The notes: generated by a model not told the origin, from the letters alone. A DNA stretch of 64,000 bases from Methylobacterium sp. W2 (GCF_020662345.1 NZ_VMOA01000021.1:21644-85643), one strand, 5' to 3'; counted from the first letter of the stretch, positions 8,541-18,549 are shown. Made by a program: numbers and translations.

Positions 8541-9278
8541 TCAGGCGGGAGCGGGGGCTCTGCCGATTGCGTCACCGATCAGCCGACGCGAGACATCCGC
8601 GCAGCGAGCCAGAATCCGCAAGAGCGGTGAGCGCCACAGGCCGTATCCGTCGTCGCATAGCGGATCGTTCACGACGGGACTGCCGTCACCGCCGACAAGA
8701 ACGTTGCCGATATTAGGGTCGAGCCCCTGCGGCGACACGGCCCGCAAGTCGGCGACATAGGCCTCATATCCGGGCCACGCGGCCCTGAACGCTTCGCGGA
8801 TGCCGTCGAAGCTCGGATGATCGACCCGGGGCTCGTGTGCCGGCCATTCCACCTTGAACCGATCGCGCACGCCCTCATCCATCGCGACGCCCGGGTGGTC
8901 CGCGATGACGGCGTGGGCATAAGCCAGCCACCAGGCGTCGCGCGCGGGATCGGTGAGACGCGAACCCACGGTCATCAGCGCGCCGCAACGGCTGACATGC
9001 ATGTCGTGGACACGAGGCGCATGCGGTCCGTCGGAGCCCGGAAAACCTTTGCGAAGCAGAGCCGCATAATCGCCGAACCCGTCCGCCTTGCGCGCAAAGC
9101 GCACGACAACATTCGGGTGGTCCGGATGCGCATGGACGGTGCCATGGTACCCGAAACCGATCTCGGACCAGCCCGTGGCGATGAGATCAGCATAGGCCTT
9201 TGCGGCCGACCGTTCGACGATGCCCAAGGCGGAAAGCGAGGGACTGGACAGCGTGTCCTGATTCCTGAACCTGAACAT
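8541..9278 (-). CDS. Kinase-like (phosphotransferase-fold) protein
   Basis: 245 residues. The ATG at 9278 is preferred over one 30 bp upstream because a good GAAGGAG ribosome-binding site lies 10 bp before it. The layout resembles a minimal protein-kinase/aminoglycoside-phosphotransferase fold: a G-rich segment GFGYHGTVHAHP, VVVRFARKADGF with a possible lysine, and a C-lobe segment PQGLDPNIGNVLV followed by SPVVNDPL, recalling the catalytic D-x-x-x-x-N and metal-binding D. The substrate is unknown and the kinase assignment is inference from these short motifs. Confidence 0.55.
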   Translation of the reverse strand: MFRFRNQDTLSSPSLSALGIVERSAAKAYADLIATGWSEIGFGYHGTVHAHPDHPNVVVRFARKADGFGDYAALLRKGFPGSDGPHAPRVHDMHVSRCGALMTVGSRLTDPARDAWWLAYAHAVIADHPGVAMDEGVRDRFKVEWPAHEPRVDHPSFDGIREAFRAAWPGYEAYVADLRAVSPQGLDPNIGNVLVGGDGSPVVNDPLCDDGYGLWRSPLLRILARCADVSRRLIGDAIGRAPAPA

Positions 9279-9465
9279 CGCAGCCACTCCTTCCCGCCAC
9301 GCGAACATCCGACGCGACGCATTCCCAGCGGCCGCACGGATGCGGTGCCGAGGACGGTCCGGACTGGCTGGTCCGGCGAAGGTCGAGGTGACCTTATCGA
9401 TGTCGGGGGCAGCATGACGCGTGTGTCACACCGCTGTCATGGAATGACCTGAGCCTTCGGAAAGT

Positions 9466-9999
9466 TCAATCCCTACGGAAGCGTAAATCGACGGTCGTGG
9501 AACGTGAGCCATTCCGATCCATGGCCCGGCGGAGATCGACCATCCCGGCGAGCAGCCTCCGGGCCAAGCCCCGGTCCGCTTCGCTCAGGCCGAAATCCGC
9601 GAGCGGTTGGACGTGACGACCCAGATGGGCAGGGCCAACCTCGACGTCGTCGAGGACGAGGTAGTCCGTGATGCGATTTCGGGTCGCGTGCTCGGCGATC
9701 TCGTCGCCGCGCCCGGCGCGTTCGGCGGAGAGCATGCCGCCCGTTGCGGCATCTCGGCTCGTCGGCAGGATGGCGGTGCGCCAGTCGGGGTGAAAGCAGG
9801 TCTCGGGAAGGCCGGCATCGACCAGGGTCGGACGGCAGTCGTCAACGCGCCACGTCGAGGAGACGACCACCTTGGCGTCGAACTCCCTCACCAAGCCGGC
9901 GACGATGGCGACCTGGGCCGGGTTGAGCTTGTCCTTGCCGGCCCGCTGTTGATAGCCGACCGTCGTCACGACGCCGTCCACGTCGAGGTAGACCGTCAA
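9466..9999 (-). CDS. HAD-fold protein resembling Swiss-Army-Knife RNA-repair HAD domains
   Basis: About 177 residues. HAD motif I appears as VYLDVDGVVTT, motif II as VVVSSTWR and motif IV as DYLVLDD. This compact arrangement matches the HAD domain found in so-called Swiss Army Knife RNA repair proteins and in many stand-alone nucleotidase-like proteins. The start is uncertain: I chose the TTG at 9999 because a GGAGG lies 10 bp upstream and the protein then begins directly at the first strand. The open frame extends much further, overlapping the gene transcribed the other way, which is unlikely to be real. Confidence 0.6.
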   Translation of the reverse strand: MTVYLDVDGVVTTVGYQQRAGKDKLNPAQVAIVAGLVREFDAKVVVSSTWRVDDCRPTLVDAGLPETCFHPDWRTAILPTSRDAATGGMLSAERAGRGDEIAEHATRNRITDYLVLDDVEVGPAHLGRHVQPLADFGLSEADRGLARRLLAGMVDLRRAMDRNGSRSTTVDLRFRRD

Positions 10000-10345
10000 C
10001 GGTGCGGCGCCTCCATGCTCATTCAAAAGGCCAACCTCGTCGGGTGCAGCGATCTCGCTTCCGCCGCGGACGCCTACAATGCGTCGCGACGACCGTCCAG
10101 CGCGCGGATGAAGCACATCCCAAGCGCGGGCGGTGAAGCGCTCAGCAGAGATCGACCATCCGCTGTCGCGGGGAAAGTTCTTCAACGTCGACGGGCGGAA
10201 ACCGACCCTTGCCGGTCGTCCGACCAGCGTTGGGTCCTTCCCGATAGCGGCCATTTCTAATGAAGACGCAGGATCGTCTTCGTTTACCATGGGTCCCCTC
10301 GAACTCGCGGCCGGCAACGACGCGAAACGTCATGTGGAAGCACCA

Positions 10346-11476
10346 ATGCCCCTGAACGGTCTGGAACTCGCGAAGCAGCTCATCCGGTTCCGATCGATCA
10401 ATCCTCCGGGCGAAGAGAAGGAATGTTCCGAGTTCATTGCCCGGCTGCTGACCGACCACGGGTTCGACGTCGCCAGTTACGAATTTGCCAAGGACCGACC
10501 AACACTGATCGCGCGCATCCCTGGGGCGGCCGGTGGCAAGCCGCTCTGCTTCACGGGGCACATCGACGTCGTGCCGCTTGGGTCGAACGAGTGGCAATTT
10601 CCACCCTTCGACGGGGTCGTGCAGGATGGCCGGCTGTACGGCCGCGGTTCCAGCGACATGAAGGCCGGCGTAGCCGCGTTCATCGCGGCCGCATGCAACC
10701 TGATCGGGGACGGGCTTCGCTTCCACCGCGGTGTCACGCTCGTGATCACCGCCGGAGAAGAGACGGGATGTGAAGGCGCATTCCATGTCGGCCGCGAGAA
10801 CGTCCTCGGGCCGGCCGAACTCCTGATCGTGGCCGAGCCGACGTCGAATGCCCCCATATTCGCCCATAAGGGCTCTCTCCGCGTCATCGTCACCGCGCGC
10901 GGGAGGACGGCGCATTCCTCAATGCCGCACGAGGGCGAAAACGCCATCGGCAAGGCGGCGGAGTGGATCCGGACGCTTGAGGACCACGACTTCGGCGCCC
11001 GCCATCCCCTGCTCGGCAGCGCCACGGCCTGCGTCACCACCATCCGCGGCGGAGAAAACATCAACTCCGTCCCTGACTGCGTCGAGTTCACCGTGGATAT
11101 CCGGACTCTTCCGGAGCAGAACCACGAAGCGCTGATCGCCGAACTCGGCCGCCTGTTCGGACCGGAGGCTGAGATCCGGGTTGTCACAAGCTTTCCTGGG
11201 TTTGCTACCGAGCCGGACGATCCGTCCGCCGCCCTTCTCCTGTCGCTGCTGCGCGAGCGGACCGGGGCGTCGGCGGAACCAGCCGGGGCACCTTACTTCA
11301 CCGATGCGTCGGCTCTCGTGCCGGCCTTCGACGGAGTCGCCACGGTGATCGTAGGACCCGGCGAGGCGACGCAGTGTCATAAGACGGACGAGTACTGCCG
11401 CGTCTATCGGATCGAGGAGGCGCAGGCCATCTACAGGGACTTGATGCTCCGCATGTGCTGTGACCGCGCGGGATGA
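10346..11476 (+). CDS. M20 family metallopeptidase (ArgE/DapE-like)
   Basis: 376-residue zinc amidohydrolase. Metal and catalytic residues are in place: FTGHIDVVPLG, LYGRGSSDMKAG, TAGEETGCEG, IVAEPT and the C-terminal ATQCHKTDEY histidine. A dimerisation lid domain (RGRTAHSSMPHEGENAIGKA) lies between. It removes an acyl group from an N-acylated amino acid or dipeptide. The exact substrate (acetylornithine, succinyl-diaminopimelate or another) cannot be read from the sequence, and the location away from lysine or arginine genes argues for a peripheral role. The ATG at 10346 follows a GGAAG and sits at the usual family start. Confidence 0.85.
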   Translation: MPLNGLELAKQLIRFRSINPPGEEKECSEFIARLLTDHGFDVASYEFAKDRPTLIARIPGAAGGKPLCFTGHIDVVPLGSNEWQFPPFDGVVQDGRLYGRGSSDMKAGVAAFIAAACNLIGDGLRFHRGVTLVITAGEETGCEGAFHVGRENVLGPAELLIVAEPTSNAPIFAHKGSLRVIVTARGRTAHSSMPHEGENAIGKAAEWIRTLEDHDFGARHPLLGSATACVTTIRGGENINSVPDCVEFTVDIRTLPEQNHEALIAELGRLFGPEAEIRVVTSFPGFATEPDDPSAALLLSLLRERTGASAEPAGAPYFTDASALVPAFDGVATVIVGPGEATQCHKTDEYCRVYRIEEAQAIYRDLMLRMCCDRAG

Positions 11477-11689
11477 GGCGCCTTGGCCGACGCCGCCCGG
11501 TAGGCCTGACGTCAGCGCTTGCACGGTTGCGTCCCAGCGCGCCCAAGGGCAAGCCTGGATCCGCTCCGGAAATACCGCTGCGAGCCGGCGAATAACCGGG
11601 TTGGGCGCTACGCCATCGAACAGCTTGGCCGAGGTGAACGTCCGGTATCGGTGAACGTCCGGTCTTGTGGCTACGGACTCCGAGAGCGG

Positions 11690-11815
11690 ACGGGCAAGAA
11701 TCTACCCGCCCCAGTCGTACACCCTGTCCCCTTAGGTGGCCTGAAAGCAGACCTTCCCAAGGCCGGCTAAGGGTGGTCATCGGACTTTGGCCTCTCGCCC
11801 GGAAGCGGACGTCAA
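11690..11815. repeat. Dispersed intergenic repeat, copy b
   Basis: Shares an ordered set of motifs with copy c (14985-15110): an ACCCGCC-like segment, GAAAGCAGACCTTCCCA (11743-11759) and CGCCCGGAAGCGGACGT (11796-11812). It lies in the 642-bp gap 11477-12118, where I see no gene. Confidence 0.6.
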
Positions 11816-12036
11816 GCGTCCGACCCTACCGCGCCGATTCAAGAGGTTGCCGTCGCACTTGAAACGCCGAAGCCAGACATGCCGGCAATCGGCGGCTGAT
11901 CTGCGCGCAGGTCCACCAACGTTCCGTAGCAGTGCTCGCCGGATCTAAGTGTGGTGACAGTCCAATGGCACACCGATTGTGGCAACTTAGGCGGCCGCCC
12001 GATCCGCAAGGCAGACAGAAGTTTGGATACGGCACA

Positions 12037-12050
12037 TGATCATATGATCA
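12037..12050. promoter_or_regulatory. 14-bp perfect palindrome upstream of the cyclic-di-GMP gene
   Basis: TGATCATATGATCA is perfectly self-complementary and sits in an A/T-rich promoter-like region 69-82 bp before the GGDEF/EAL gene. It is a candidate binding site for a dimeric regulator; which one is unknown. Confidence 0.45.
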
Positions 12051-12118
12051 GTTCTCCGCCGAGTAAATGGATTATGATATCTCGCAAATACCTACAAATT
12101 AATATTCGTTAAAACTTT

Positions 12119-14770
12119 GTGGCTGACGCTCTCACAAACCCGAAAACTTCAGGCATGCCATCGATGATCGAGGTCGCTCCTGCATGCATTTCACCCGTTG
12201 CATTTGCTGTCTCAGAGAAGTCTGCCTCCGACCCACCGCTCGACGCAGTCTGCCGAACAGCTGCCGCGCTCTTCGGCGTGCGGTACGCCTTCGTGTCGCG
12301 CCTCGATGTAACCCATCAGCGCTTCCTCGGACGGGAAGGCTTGGACGTATCCGAGACGTCGCGGGATGTCGCGTTCTGCGCGTACACGATTCTGGGTGAG
12401 GCCTACGAGCCGTTGGTCGTACTGGACACGCATTGCGATGAACGCTTTGCCGCCAACCCCCTCGTCACGGGTGCGCCGTTCCTGCGCTTCTACGCGGGCA
12501 TGCGGATCGCGCTAGCCGGCGGCGTTCACGCGGCCACCGTCTGCATCGCCGATACGCTGCCCCGTGCGGGCTTCGACAAGGCCGAACGGGAGCGCCTCAC
12601 AGATCTGGCCCTGTTCGTCGAGGCGACGTTGCGCGGCCGCGCCGCCGAGATTGAAGCCGGTCGCGCGCGGTACCAGGTCGAGGACTCGGACAGCCTACTG
12701 CAGACGACTCTGGAGAGCATGGACCAGGGCCTGCTTATGACCGACGCCGACGATCGCGTCCGGGTTTCCAACAGGCGCGTCGCATCCCTGATGGGCGTGC
12801 CTGAGACTCTGCTCTACGACGGAGCGCCGTTCGCGGCCGTTCGCGCCTATCAGGCGGCGCAGGGAGAATTTGCCGATCTGCCCGACGACCTGCGGGGCTT
12901 CCTGGAGAAGGGCTGTCCGAGAACGGAGAATTCCGACTACGAGCGCATGCGTCCGGATGGCACCGTCCTTCAGGTGTGCACGCGGCCTTCGCCCAGGGGC
13001 GGCGTCGTGCGGACTTTCACCGATGTCACGCAACGCCGGACCGCGGAATGCGCCCTGCGGGCCAGCGAGAGTCGCTACCGGATCCTGGCCGAGAACGCCA
13101 ACGACATCATCGTGATGGGCGATCTTTCGATGCGGCGCCACTACGTCTCGCCTGCCGTTCGAAGCGTCCTCGGCTACGAGCCGGAAGAACTCCTCGCGAC
13201 GACTGCGGCCGAGTTCTGCCATCCCGATGACGCGCAGGCCTTCACCGATCTCTGGACGCAGGTGAAGACCCAGGCGGAGGGCCGCTTCATCACCTGCCTG
13301 CGCCATCGCCACAAGGCGGGGCACTATGCCTGGATCGAGGCGTCCATCCGCGTGGTACGCGACGAGCCGGACCCGGGTCGGGTGATCTACGTGGCGGCCC
13401 TGCGCGACGTCACCGCACGGCGCGAGGCCGAGGCGCAGGTCCGGCACATGGCCCTCCACGATGCCCTCACCGGGCTGCCCAACCGTACGCTGTTTCGCGA
13501 TCGTCTCGAACAGGCCATCACCCATGCGCGCCGGGCCAGGACCTGTTTCGCGGTGCTGGCGTGCGACCTTGACCGCTTCAAGGCCGTCAACGACAGCCTC
13601 GGCCATCCCGCCGGTGACGCCCTCCTGCGCGTCGTCGCCGAGCGGATGCGGGCGGTCCTGCGCCCCTACGATACCCTTGCGCGGTTCGGCGGCGACGAGT
13701 TCGCCATCGTGCTGACCTATCTGGACGCGGTCGTCGACGTCGGCGACCTCGCCGACCGGCTGATCGCGGCGGTGAGCGAGCCCGTCGACCTCGATGGGCA
13801 GAGCGTCGAGGTCGGGATCAGCATCGGGATGACGGTGGCGACGGAGCGGGACCGCGATCCGGACGAGTTGTTCAAGCGCGCCGACATCGCCCTCTACGAG
13901 GCCAAGGCGGCGGGGCGCAACACCTATCGGGAGTTCGAGCCGAATGCGGGCGCGCGCATCGCCACGCGCGGGCAACTCGCCCTCGACATGAAGGAGGCGC
14001 TCCGGGCTCATGAGTTCCATCTCGTCTACCAGCCGGTGATCGATGCCGGGACGGGCGCCGTGGTCAGCTTCGAGGCGCTGATGCGCTGGCGCCATCCGAC
14101 GCAGGGCGAGGTCGCGCCGGGCGCGTTCATCCCGGTCGCCGAAGAGATGGGTCTGATCGTACCGCTCGGCGCCTGGGCGTTGCACGAGGCCTGCCGCGAG
14201 GCGACCTCCTGGCCCGCTCATATCCGGGTGGCGGTGAATGTCTCCGTCGTGCAGCTGCGGCGCGCGGGGTTCGAGGCCACTGTGATGGCGGCTCTTGCAG
14301 GCTCGGGTCTGCCGGCGGCCCGTCTCAAGCTGGAGGTGACCGAAAGCGTGCTGATGCAAGATGCCGAGGTCGTCATAGCCAGCCTGCATCGCCTCCGCGC
14401 CATCGGCGTGTTGATTGCCCTCGATGATTTCGGCACCGGCTATTCCTCGTTGAGCTACCTGCGCCGCTTTCCCTTCGACAAGATCAAGATCGATCGGGCG
14501 TTCATCCGCGACATCGCGGATCCCGATGCGGCGGCGATCGTGCGGGCCGTCGTCAGCATCGGCGAGCGATTGGGCATGGGCATCGTGGCGGAGGGGGTCG
14601 AGACGGTCGAGCAGCTCGACCTCGTCCGACAGGAGGGCTGCACCCAGGTCCAGGGCTTCCTGTTCAGCCCCCCGCTGCCGCCGGACGCGGCACGGCGCTA
14701 CATCGAACGGGTTGCCCAGCACCAGACGCCGCCATCCGGGCTCGCGCCCGCATCGGCCAAACAAGCCTAA
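12119..14770 (+). CDS. GAF-PAS-PAS-GGDEF-EAL cyclic-di-GMP protein
   Basis: 883 residues. Order: GAF-like sensor (about 35-175, VVLDTHCDERFAANPLV), two PAS domains (about 195-320 and 320-445, the second ending in a typical DVTARREAEAQ), GGDEF (about 450-610, intact RFGGDEFAIVL) and EAL (about 620-870, SFEALMRWRHP and LDDFGTGYSSL). Both catalytic signatures look complete, so it may make or break cyclic-di-GMP depending on its sensor input. No membrane segment is visible, so it is probably cytoplasmic. The GTG at 12119 is the longest start; ATG codons at 12155 and 12164 are alternatives, and none has a strong ribosome-binding site. Confidence 0.9.
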   Translation: MADALTNPKTSGMPSMIEVAPACISPVAFAVSEKSASDPPLDAVCRTAAALFGVRYAFVSRLDVTHQRFLGREGLDVSETSRDVAFCAYTILGEAYEPLVVLDTHCDERFAANPLVTGAPFLRFYAGMRIALAGGVHAATVCIADTLPRAGFDKAERERLTDLALFVEATLRGRAAEIEAGRARYQVEDSDSLLQTTLESMDQGLLMTDADDRVRVSNRRVASLMGVPETLLYDGAPFAAVRAYQAAQGEFADLPDDLRGFLEKGCPRTENSDYERMRPDGTVLQVCTRPSPRGGVVRTFTDVTQRRTAECALRASESRYRILAENANDIIVMGDLSMRRHYVSPAVRSVLGYEPEELLATTAAEFCHPDDAQAFTDLWTQVKTQAEGRFITCLRHRHKAGHYAWIEASIRVVRDEPDPGRVIYVAALRDVTARREAEAQVRHMALHDALTGLPNRTLFRDRLEQAITHARRARTCFAVLACDLDRFKAVNDSLGHPAGDALLRVVAERMRAVLRPYDTLARFGGDEFAIVLTYLDAVVDVGDLADRLIAAVSEPVDLDGQSVEVGISIGMTVATERDRDPDELFKRADIALYEAKAAGRNTYREFEPNAGARIATRGQLALDMKEALRAHEFHLVYQPVIDAGTGAVVSFEALMRWRHPTQGEVAPGAFIPVAEEMGLIVPLGAWALHEACREATSWPAHIRVAVNVSVVQLRRAGFEATVMAALAGSGLPAARLKLEVTESVLMQDAEVVIASLHRLRAIGVLIALDDFGTGYSSLSYLRRFPFDKIKIDRAFIRDIADPDAAAIVRAVVSIGERLGMGIVAEGVETVEQLDLVRQEGCTQVQGFLFSPPLPPDAARRYIERVAQHQTPPSGLAPASAKQA

Positions 14771-14984
14771 GTGCCAGTGTTGCGGCAGCTTCGATGAGGC
14801 GTCAGTCCTCGATTCGAAGCAGTCTATCTGACATGTGATCATCTACAGCAAGCGGAGCGAATGTCAGTTGGTCGCCTCGGCCCGGCTCCCGCGTTGACCG
14901 TCAGCAAACCGAAAAGCTCAGGGCCGCTTATATGCGAGCTGATGAGAGAGTCTGTATCGCCTGATACTATCCGTGCAAGCGGAC

Positions 14985-15110
14985 AAGCAAAAACCCACCC
15001 GCTTCGGTCGTAAATCCTCGACCCCGAAGCTACCTAGAAGCGGACTTTCCCAGGTTCAGAGAAGGGTCGAATGCGGACCCTGCCCCCTCGCCCTGAAGCG
15101 GACGTTGCGC
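14985..15110. repeat. Dispersed intergenic repeat, copy c
   Basis: The most complete copy. GAAGCGGACTTTCCCA (about 15038-15053), a GCGGACCCTG segment and CCCTGAAGCGGACGTT (15091-15106) occur in the same order and spacing as in copy b. It fills much of the 513-bp gap 14771-15283, which otherwise holds no supported gene. Confidence 0.6.
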
Positions 15111-15283
15111 TGGCGACTTATGTCGGTCGCATGGAAAGCCGTCGCGGTTTTCGAAAAGCGGCCATTCGTCGGCCGGTCAATCGGCTCTCGGTGGTGAGGG
15201 AACGGAGGATTTGAGCGCAAGAAACGGGACGCGCGTCACCCGGGCGAGATCGTAACACGAGGCGAACCCGCGAGAGGTCCGTC

Positions 15284-16243
15284 ATGCCCCCTGCCGTGAA
15301 CCGTACGATGTCTGCGCCCGAATGGGCGATGTTGCTCAGCCTGTCGGTGCTCTGGGGTGGATCGTTCTTCTTCACGCGCGTGGCGCTCTCCGCTCTGCCG
15401 CCGTTCAGCCTCGTCGTCCTGCGTGTCGGGCTCGCAGCGTTGATCCTCAACACCGTCGTGCCCCTCTCGGGCCTCAGAATGCCGCGCGAGGCACGGATCT
15501 GGGCCGCCTTCCTCGGCATGGGCTTCCTCAACAACGCCGTTCCCTTCTGCCTGATCGTGTGGGGCCAAACCCACATCGCTTCAGGGCTCGCCGCCATCCT
15601 GAACGCGGCCACGCCGCTATTCACCGTCGTCGCTGCCCACGTCTTCACGTCCGACGAGAGGATGACGGGCAACCGGCTCGTCGGTGTGTTCATAGGTCTT
15701 GCCGGCGTTGCGGTGATGGTCGGGCCAACCGTCCTGGCGGGCCTCGGGGCCGACCTTCTGGCGCAGGTCGCTGTACTCGGTGCGGCCTTGTCCTACGCCT
15801 TCGCCGGCCTCTTGGGGCGGCGCTTCCTGCGGATGGGCGTTCGACCGCTCGCGACGGCCACGGGGCAGGTGACGGCGTCCGCGCTCATGCTTGTGCCCAT
15901 CGCCATGGTTGTCGATCGACCATGGACCTTGCCGCTGCCGGATGCATCGGCGTGGGGCGCGGTCTTCGGTCTCGCGGCCTTGTCTACGGCGCTCGCCTAC
16001 GTGCTGTACTTCCGCATACTGGCGACGGCGGGGGCAACGAACCTACTCCTCGTCACCTTCCTCATTCCCGTGTCCGCCATCCTACTGGGGGCAGTGGTGC
16101 TCGGCGAGCGACTGCAACCGCAGCACGTCCTCGGCATGGTGCTGATCGGTTGCGGGCTTGCGGCCATCGACGGCCGCCTCTGGAGCTTCCGTCAGCAGCG
16201 GCGACGCATTCCGCCCGACGTCTATCAAGGGCGGGATATCTAA
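15284..16243 (+). CDS. EamA/DMT-family transporter
   Basis: 319-residue inner-membrane protein with ten hydrophobic segments in two EamA repeats. Family features include LWGGSFFFTRVAL in the first helix, FLGMGFLNNAVPFCLIVWG, SGLAAILNAATPLFT and, in the second half, STALAYVLYFRILATAGA and PVSAILLGAVVLGERL. Such proteins export amino acids or related metabolites. A GAGG ribosome-binding site precedes the ATG. It stands alone, so the substrate cannot be inferred. Confidence 0.88.
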   Translation: MPPAVNRTMSAPEWAMLLSLSVLWGGSFFFTRVALSALPPFSLVVLRVGLAALILNTVVPLSGLRMPREARIWAAFLGMGFLNNAVPFCLIVWGQTHIASGLAAILNAATPLFTVVAAHVFTSDERMTGNRLVGVFIGLAGVAVMVGPTVLAGLGADLLAQVAVLGAALSYAFAGLLGRRFLRMGVRPLATATGQVTASALMLVPIAMVVDRPWTLPLPDASAWGAVFGLAALSTALAYVLYFRILATAGATNLLLVTFLIPVSAILLGAVVLGERLQPQHVLGMVLIGCGLAAIDGRLWSFRQQRRRIPPDVYQGRDI

Positions 16244-16639
16244 GTGGCCTGGTCGGGACCATCCGCCTTCAGCGCCGGCGGCGGCCTCGGAAAGACGGGG
16301 AGGCTCTGTGCCTCACGGTTCCCCGTGACATGCCCCCCGATCCGATGGAGGATGGCTCACCCTGGCGATCCCACCGCCGCTCTGCGCAGGCGCAGACGTC
16401 CGCATCCCGCGACGCCCATCGGGACAGGCGTCTGACGGGACCGCTCGGCGCGGCGCATCTCCCCCGATCGCCCGGTCGCCTCCCCGCGCGGCGGCCCTGT
16501 GCAGAGGGCTCGCCGTAATGGAGAGGACACGCAGGCGGTGTCGAAAAACATCCGGTCGATGCGGCGGCTTTAAGCGAACCTTTCCCTTGATCTGTCTTCT
16601 CGGTGATAGGAGACGTCGCGCTGCGGGGGGCGATCACCG
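16244..16639. other. Intergenic region without a supported gene
   Basis: 396 bp between the EamA transporter and the next gene. The last 90 bp are less GC-rich (TTTAAGCGAACC, TTGATCTGTC) and probably hold the promoter of the downstream gene; nothing else is recognised. Confidence 0.4.
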
Positions 16640-18148
16640 GTGACCATACGGCCTCAACCATTCCACGACGGCTCCGCGACGGACGCGTCCCACCCTGAGG
16701 GCGCTTCCGGCCACGGGCGGCTGAGCCTGAAGGGGCAGGGCGTCGTGACCCTCGCTCTGGCCAAGGGAGAGGGCGCCCCCGTCGACGATCTCCTCGCCGC
16801 CTCCGAGGCCCCGGCGAGCCAGATGGCGCTGCCGCTCTGGCTGCTGCTGGTCGGGCGGGAGGCGGTCCACAGGCGCTGGGGCCTCGTCACCGGGGCGGGT
16901 CTCGTCTGGACGGGGTTCGGCGCCGCGTTGGTGATCGACGCCCTCGACGGGGCCACGCATATTCCCGATCGCTGGTTCGGCCTCCTCCTCGTGGTCGAGG
17001 CTTTGGGCTCGTTCGTCCGCGGCCTCGTCGCCACCGGCGCCGCGCGCCGGCTGCGCCTCCTCAAGGCGGCGCTCCTCCTCGTGGTGGCGGTGCTGACGAT
17101 GCTGGCCTCGTCCTCGAGCACGTTCCTCCTCGCCATGCTGTTCGGGGCCGCCTTCCTGTTCGACGGCCTGTCGCGCTTCGCGCTCTCCTACGTGCTCCGC
17201 TTTCCGGGCTGGTGCCTGTCGGCGGCGCATGGGGCCCTGGGCGTGGCGCTCGGCATCATCACCCTGCAGCCCTGGCCGACCTGGTACGCCGGCACGGTGG
17301 GGTTCTGCATCGGCGCCTTCCTGATGCTGGCGGGGATCAAGGTGGCGATCCTCGGGCTGCGGTTGCGGCGCCCTCCGGCGGCAGCCGGACCGCGCGCCGA
17401 CGGGACCGGCACGGACGCGCTCACCGTCTATGTCTGGACGCCGACGGGAACGGCCTCGATCCCGGCCCGGCAGCGCCTGGTCCATCGCTACGTCATCTCG
17501 GTGAACGGGCGCGGCCACGTCTCCACCGGCCACGCGGCCCTGGAACTCGGCGACGGCAGCGGGACGCACGGGAGCCCGCTCTATGTGAGCCATTACCCCG
17601 CCGTGGAGATCGACCGCTCCCCCGACAACCTGCGCGCCACCCTGCGGGCCGGCCCGGAGAACAACGTGCCGGGCCGCTTCCTGCCGAGCTACCGCGAGGA
17701 GGCGGACGATTGGTGCGAGGCCACCGTCACGGTCACCCTGCGCGGCATCGACGGGGCGGGCCTGACGCGCTTCTGGGCCGGCTATCGCCGTGACGCGACC
17801 TACAATCTCGTGGGCCGGAACTGCTCCACCACCGTCGCCCGCGCCCTCGACGCCGCCGTGGAGGGCGCGTTCAGCCGGGCCGGCAAGCCCTGGCGCAGGC
17901 TCGCCCAGGCCGCGATGAGCCCGGAATTCTGGGCGGCCGCCCTCCTGCGCAACGGGGCCGGCGCGATGACCTGGACGCCGGGTCTCGTGCTCGATTACTC
18001 GCGGGCGCTCAGCGCCCTCATCGATCCCGTCTCGCCGGTCCCGGCCATCCGCTGGGACGGCGTGAGGCGCCGCCTCCTGCGCAACTGGCGGGCCGAGGCG
18101 GTGGCGCGGATGCGCAGCCTCGCCCGGCGGCGGTCTCCGGCCGCGTAG
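16640..18148 (+). CDS. HdeD-like membrane domain fused to a putative cysteine-peptidase-like domain
   Basis: 502 residues, GTG start after a G-rich ribosome-binding site. Residues about 60-245 hold six or so hydrophobic segments resembling the DUF308/HdeD acid-resistance membrane family (WFGLLLVVEALGSFV, FLLAMLFGAAFLFDGLSRF). A hydrophilic domain follows, with a histidine in GHVSTGHAALEL and a cysteine in YNLVGRNCSTTVARAL. A His-first, Cys-later order is typical of permuted papain-like folds (NlpC/P60, LRAT/YiiX type). The C-terminus is arginine-rich. A membrane-tethered thiol hydrolase or acyltransferase is a reasonable inference, but the substrate and the active-site assignment are unproven. 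Confidence 0.6.
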   Translation: MTIRPQPFHDGSATDASHPEGASGHGRLSLKGQGVVTLALAKGEGAPVDDLLAASEAPASQMALPLWLLLVGREAVHRRWGLVTGAGLVWTGFGAALVIDALDGATHIPDRWFGLLLVVEALGSFVRGLVATGAARRLRLLKAALLLVVAVLTMLASSSSTFLLAMLFGAAFLFDGLSRFALSYVLRFPGWCLSAAHGALGVALGIITLQPWPTWYAGTVGFCIGAFLMLAGIKVAILGLRLRRPPAAAGPRADGTGTDALTVYVWTPTGTASIPARQRLVHRYVISVNGRGHVSTGHAALELGDGSGTHGSPLYVSHYPAVEIDRSPDNLRATLRAGPENNVPGRFLPSYREEADDWCEATVTVTLRGIDGAGLTRFWAGYRRDATYNLVGRNCSTTVARALDAAVEGAFSRAGKPWRRLAQAAMSPEFWAAALLRNGAGAMTWTPGLVLDYSRALSALIDPVSPVPAIRWDGVRRRLLRNWRAEAVARMRSLARRRSPAA

Positions 18149-18549
18149 GCGGCAGGACGGCAGCGGGTCGGTCCGACATCCGGCGGGGTAGCCCCGACCT
18201 TGGAGCGTCCGGGCGACCGTGGCATGATGGGAATAGGCAGATCCCCACGTTGCCCAACCATCGCGTCGCCGTGTCGGCGTGCCGGAGCGACAAGACCCGC
18301 TTCCGCTGGTCGGTGACGACGGCCGGGTTCCATGCCTGCCGTTCGACGACCTCCTCTTCGTCCGCCGCCATGGCAATGGCCGCCGGCATGTCTCACGCCC
18401 ACGTCCTGGCGGAGCCGTATCGGATCAGGGCGCGGATCAATGATGGCGGGTGGATTTAATCGGCGCTCCCGCGTTTTTCTGGGATGTCGTTGATCGCGTG
18501 GTCGAAATCTGACGGATGGTGCCCGCCCTGAGCGTCCGAGGCGGGTGGG

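Noticed and set aside
12695..14842. 715-codon minus-strand frame opposite the GGDEF/EAL gene
   Set aside because: A shadow of a gene with intact catalytic motifs; no independent support.
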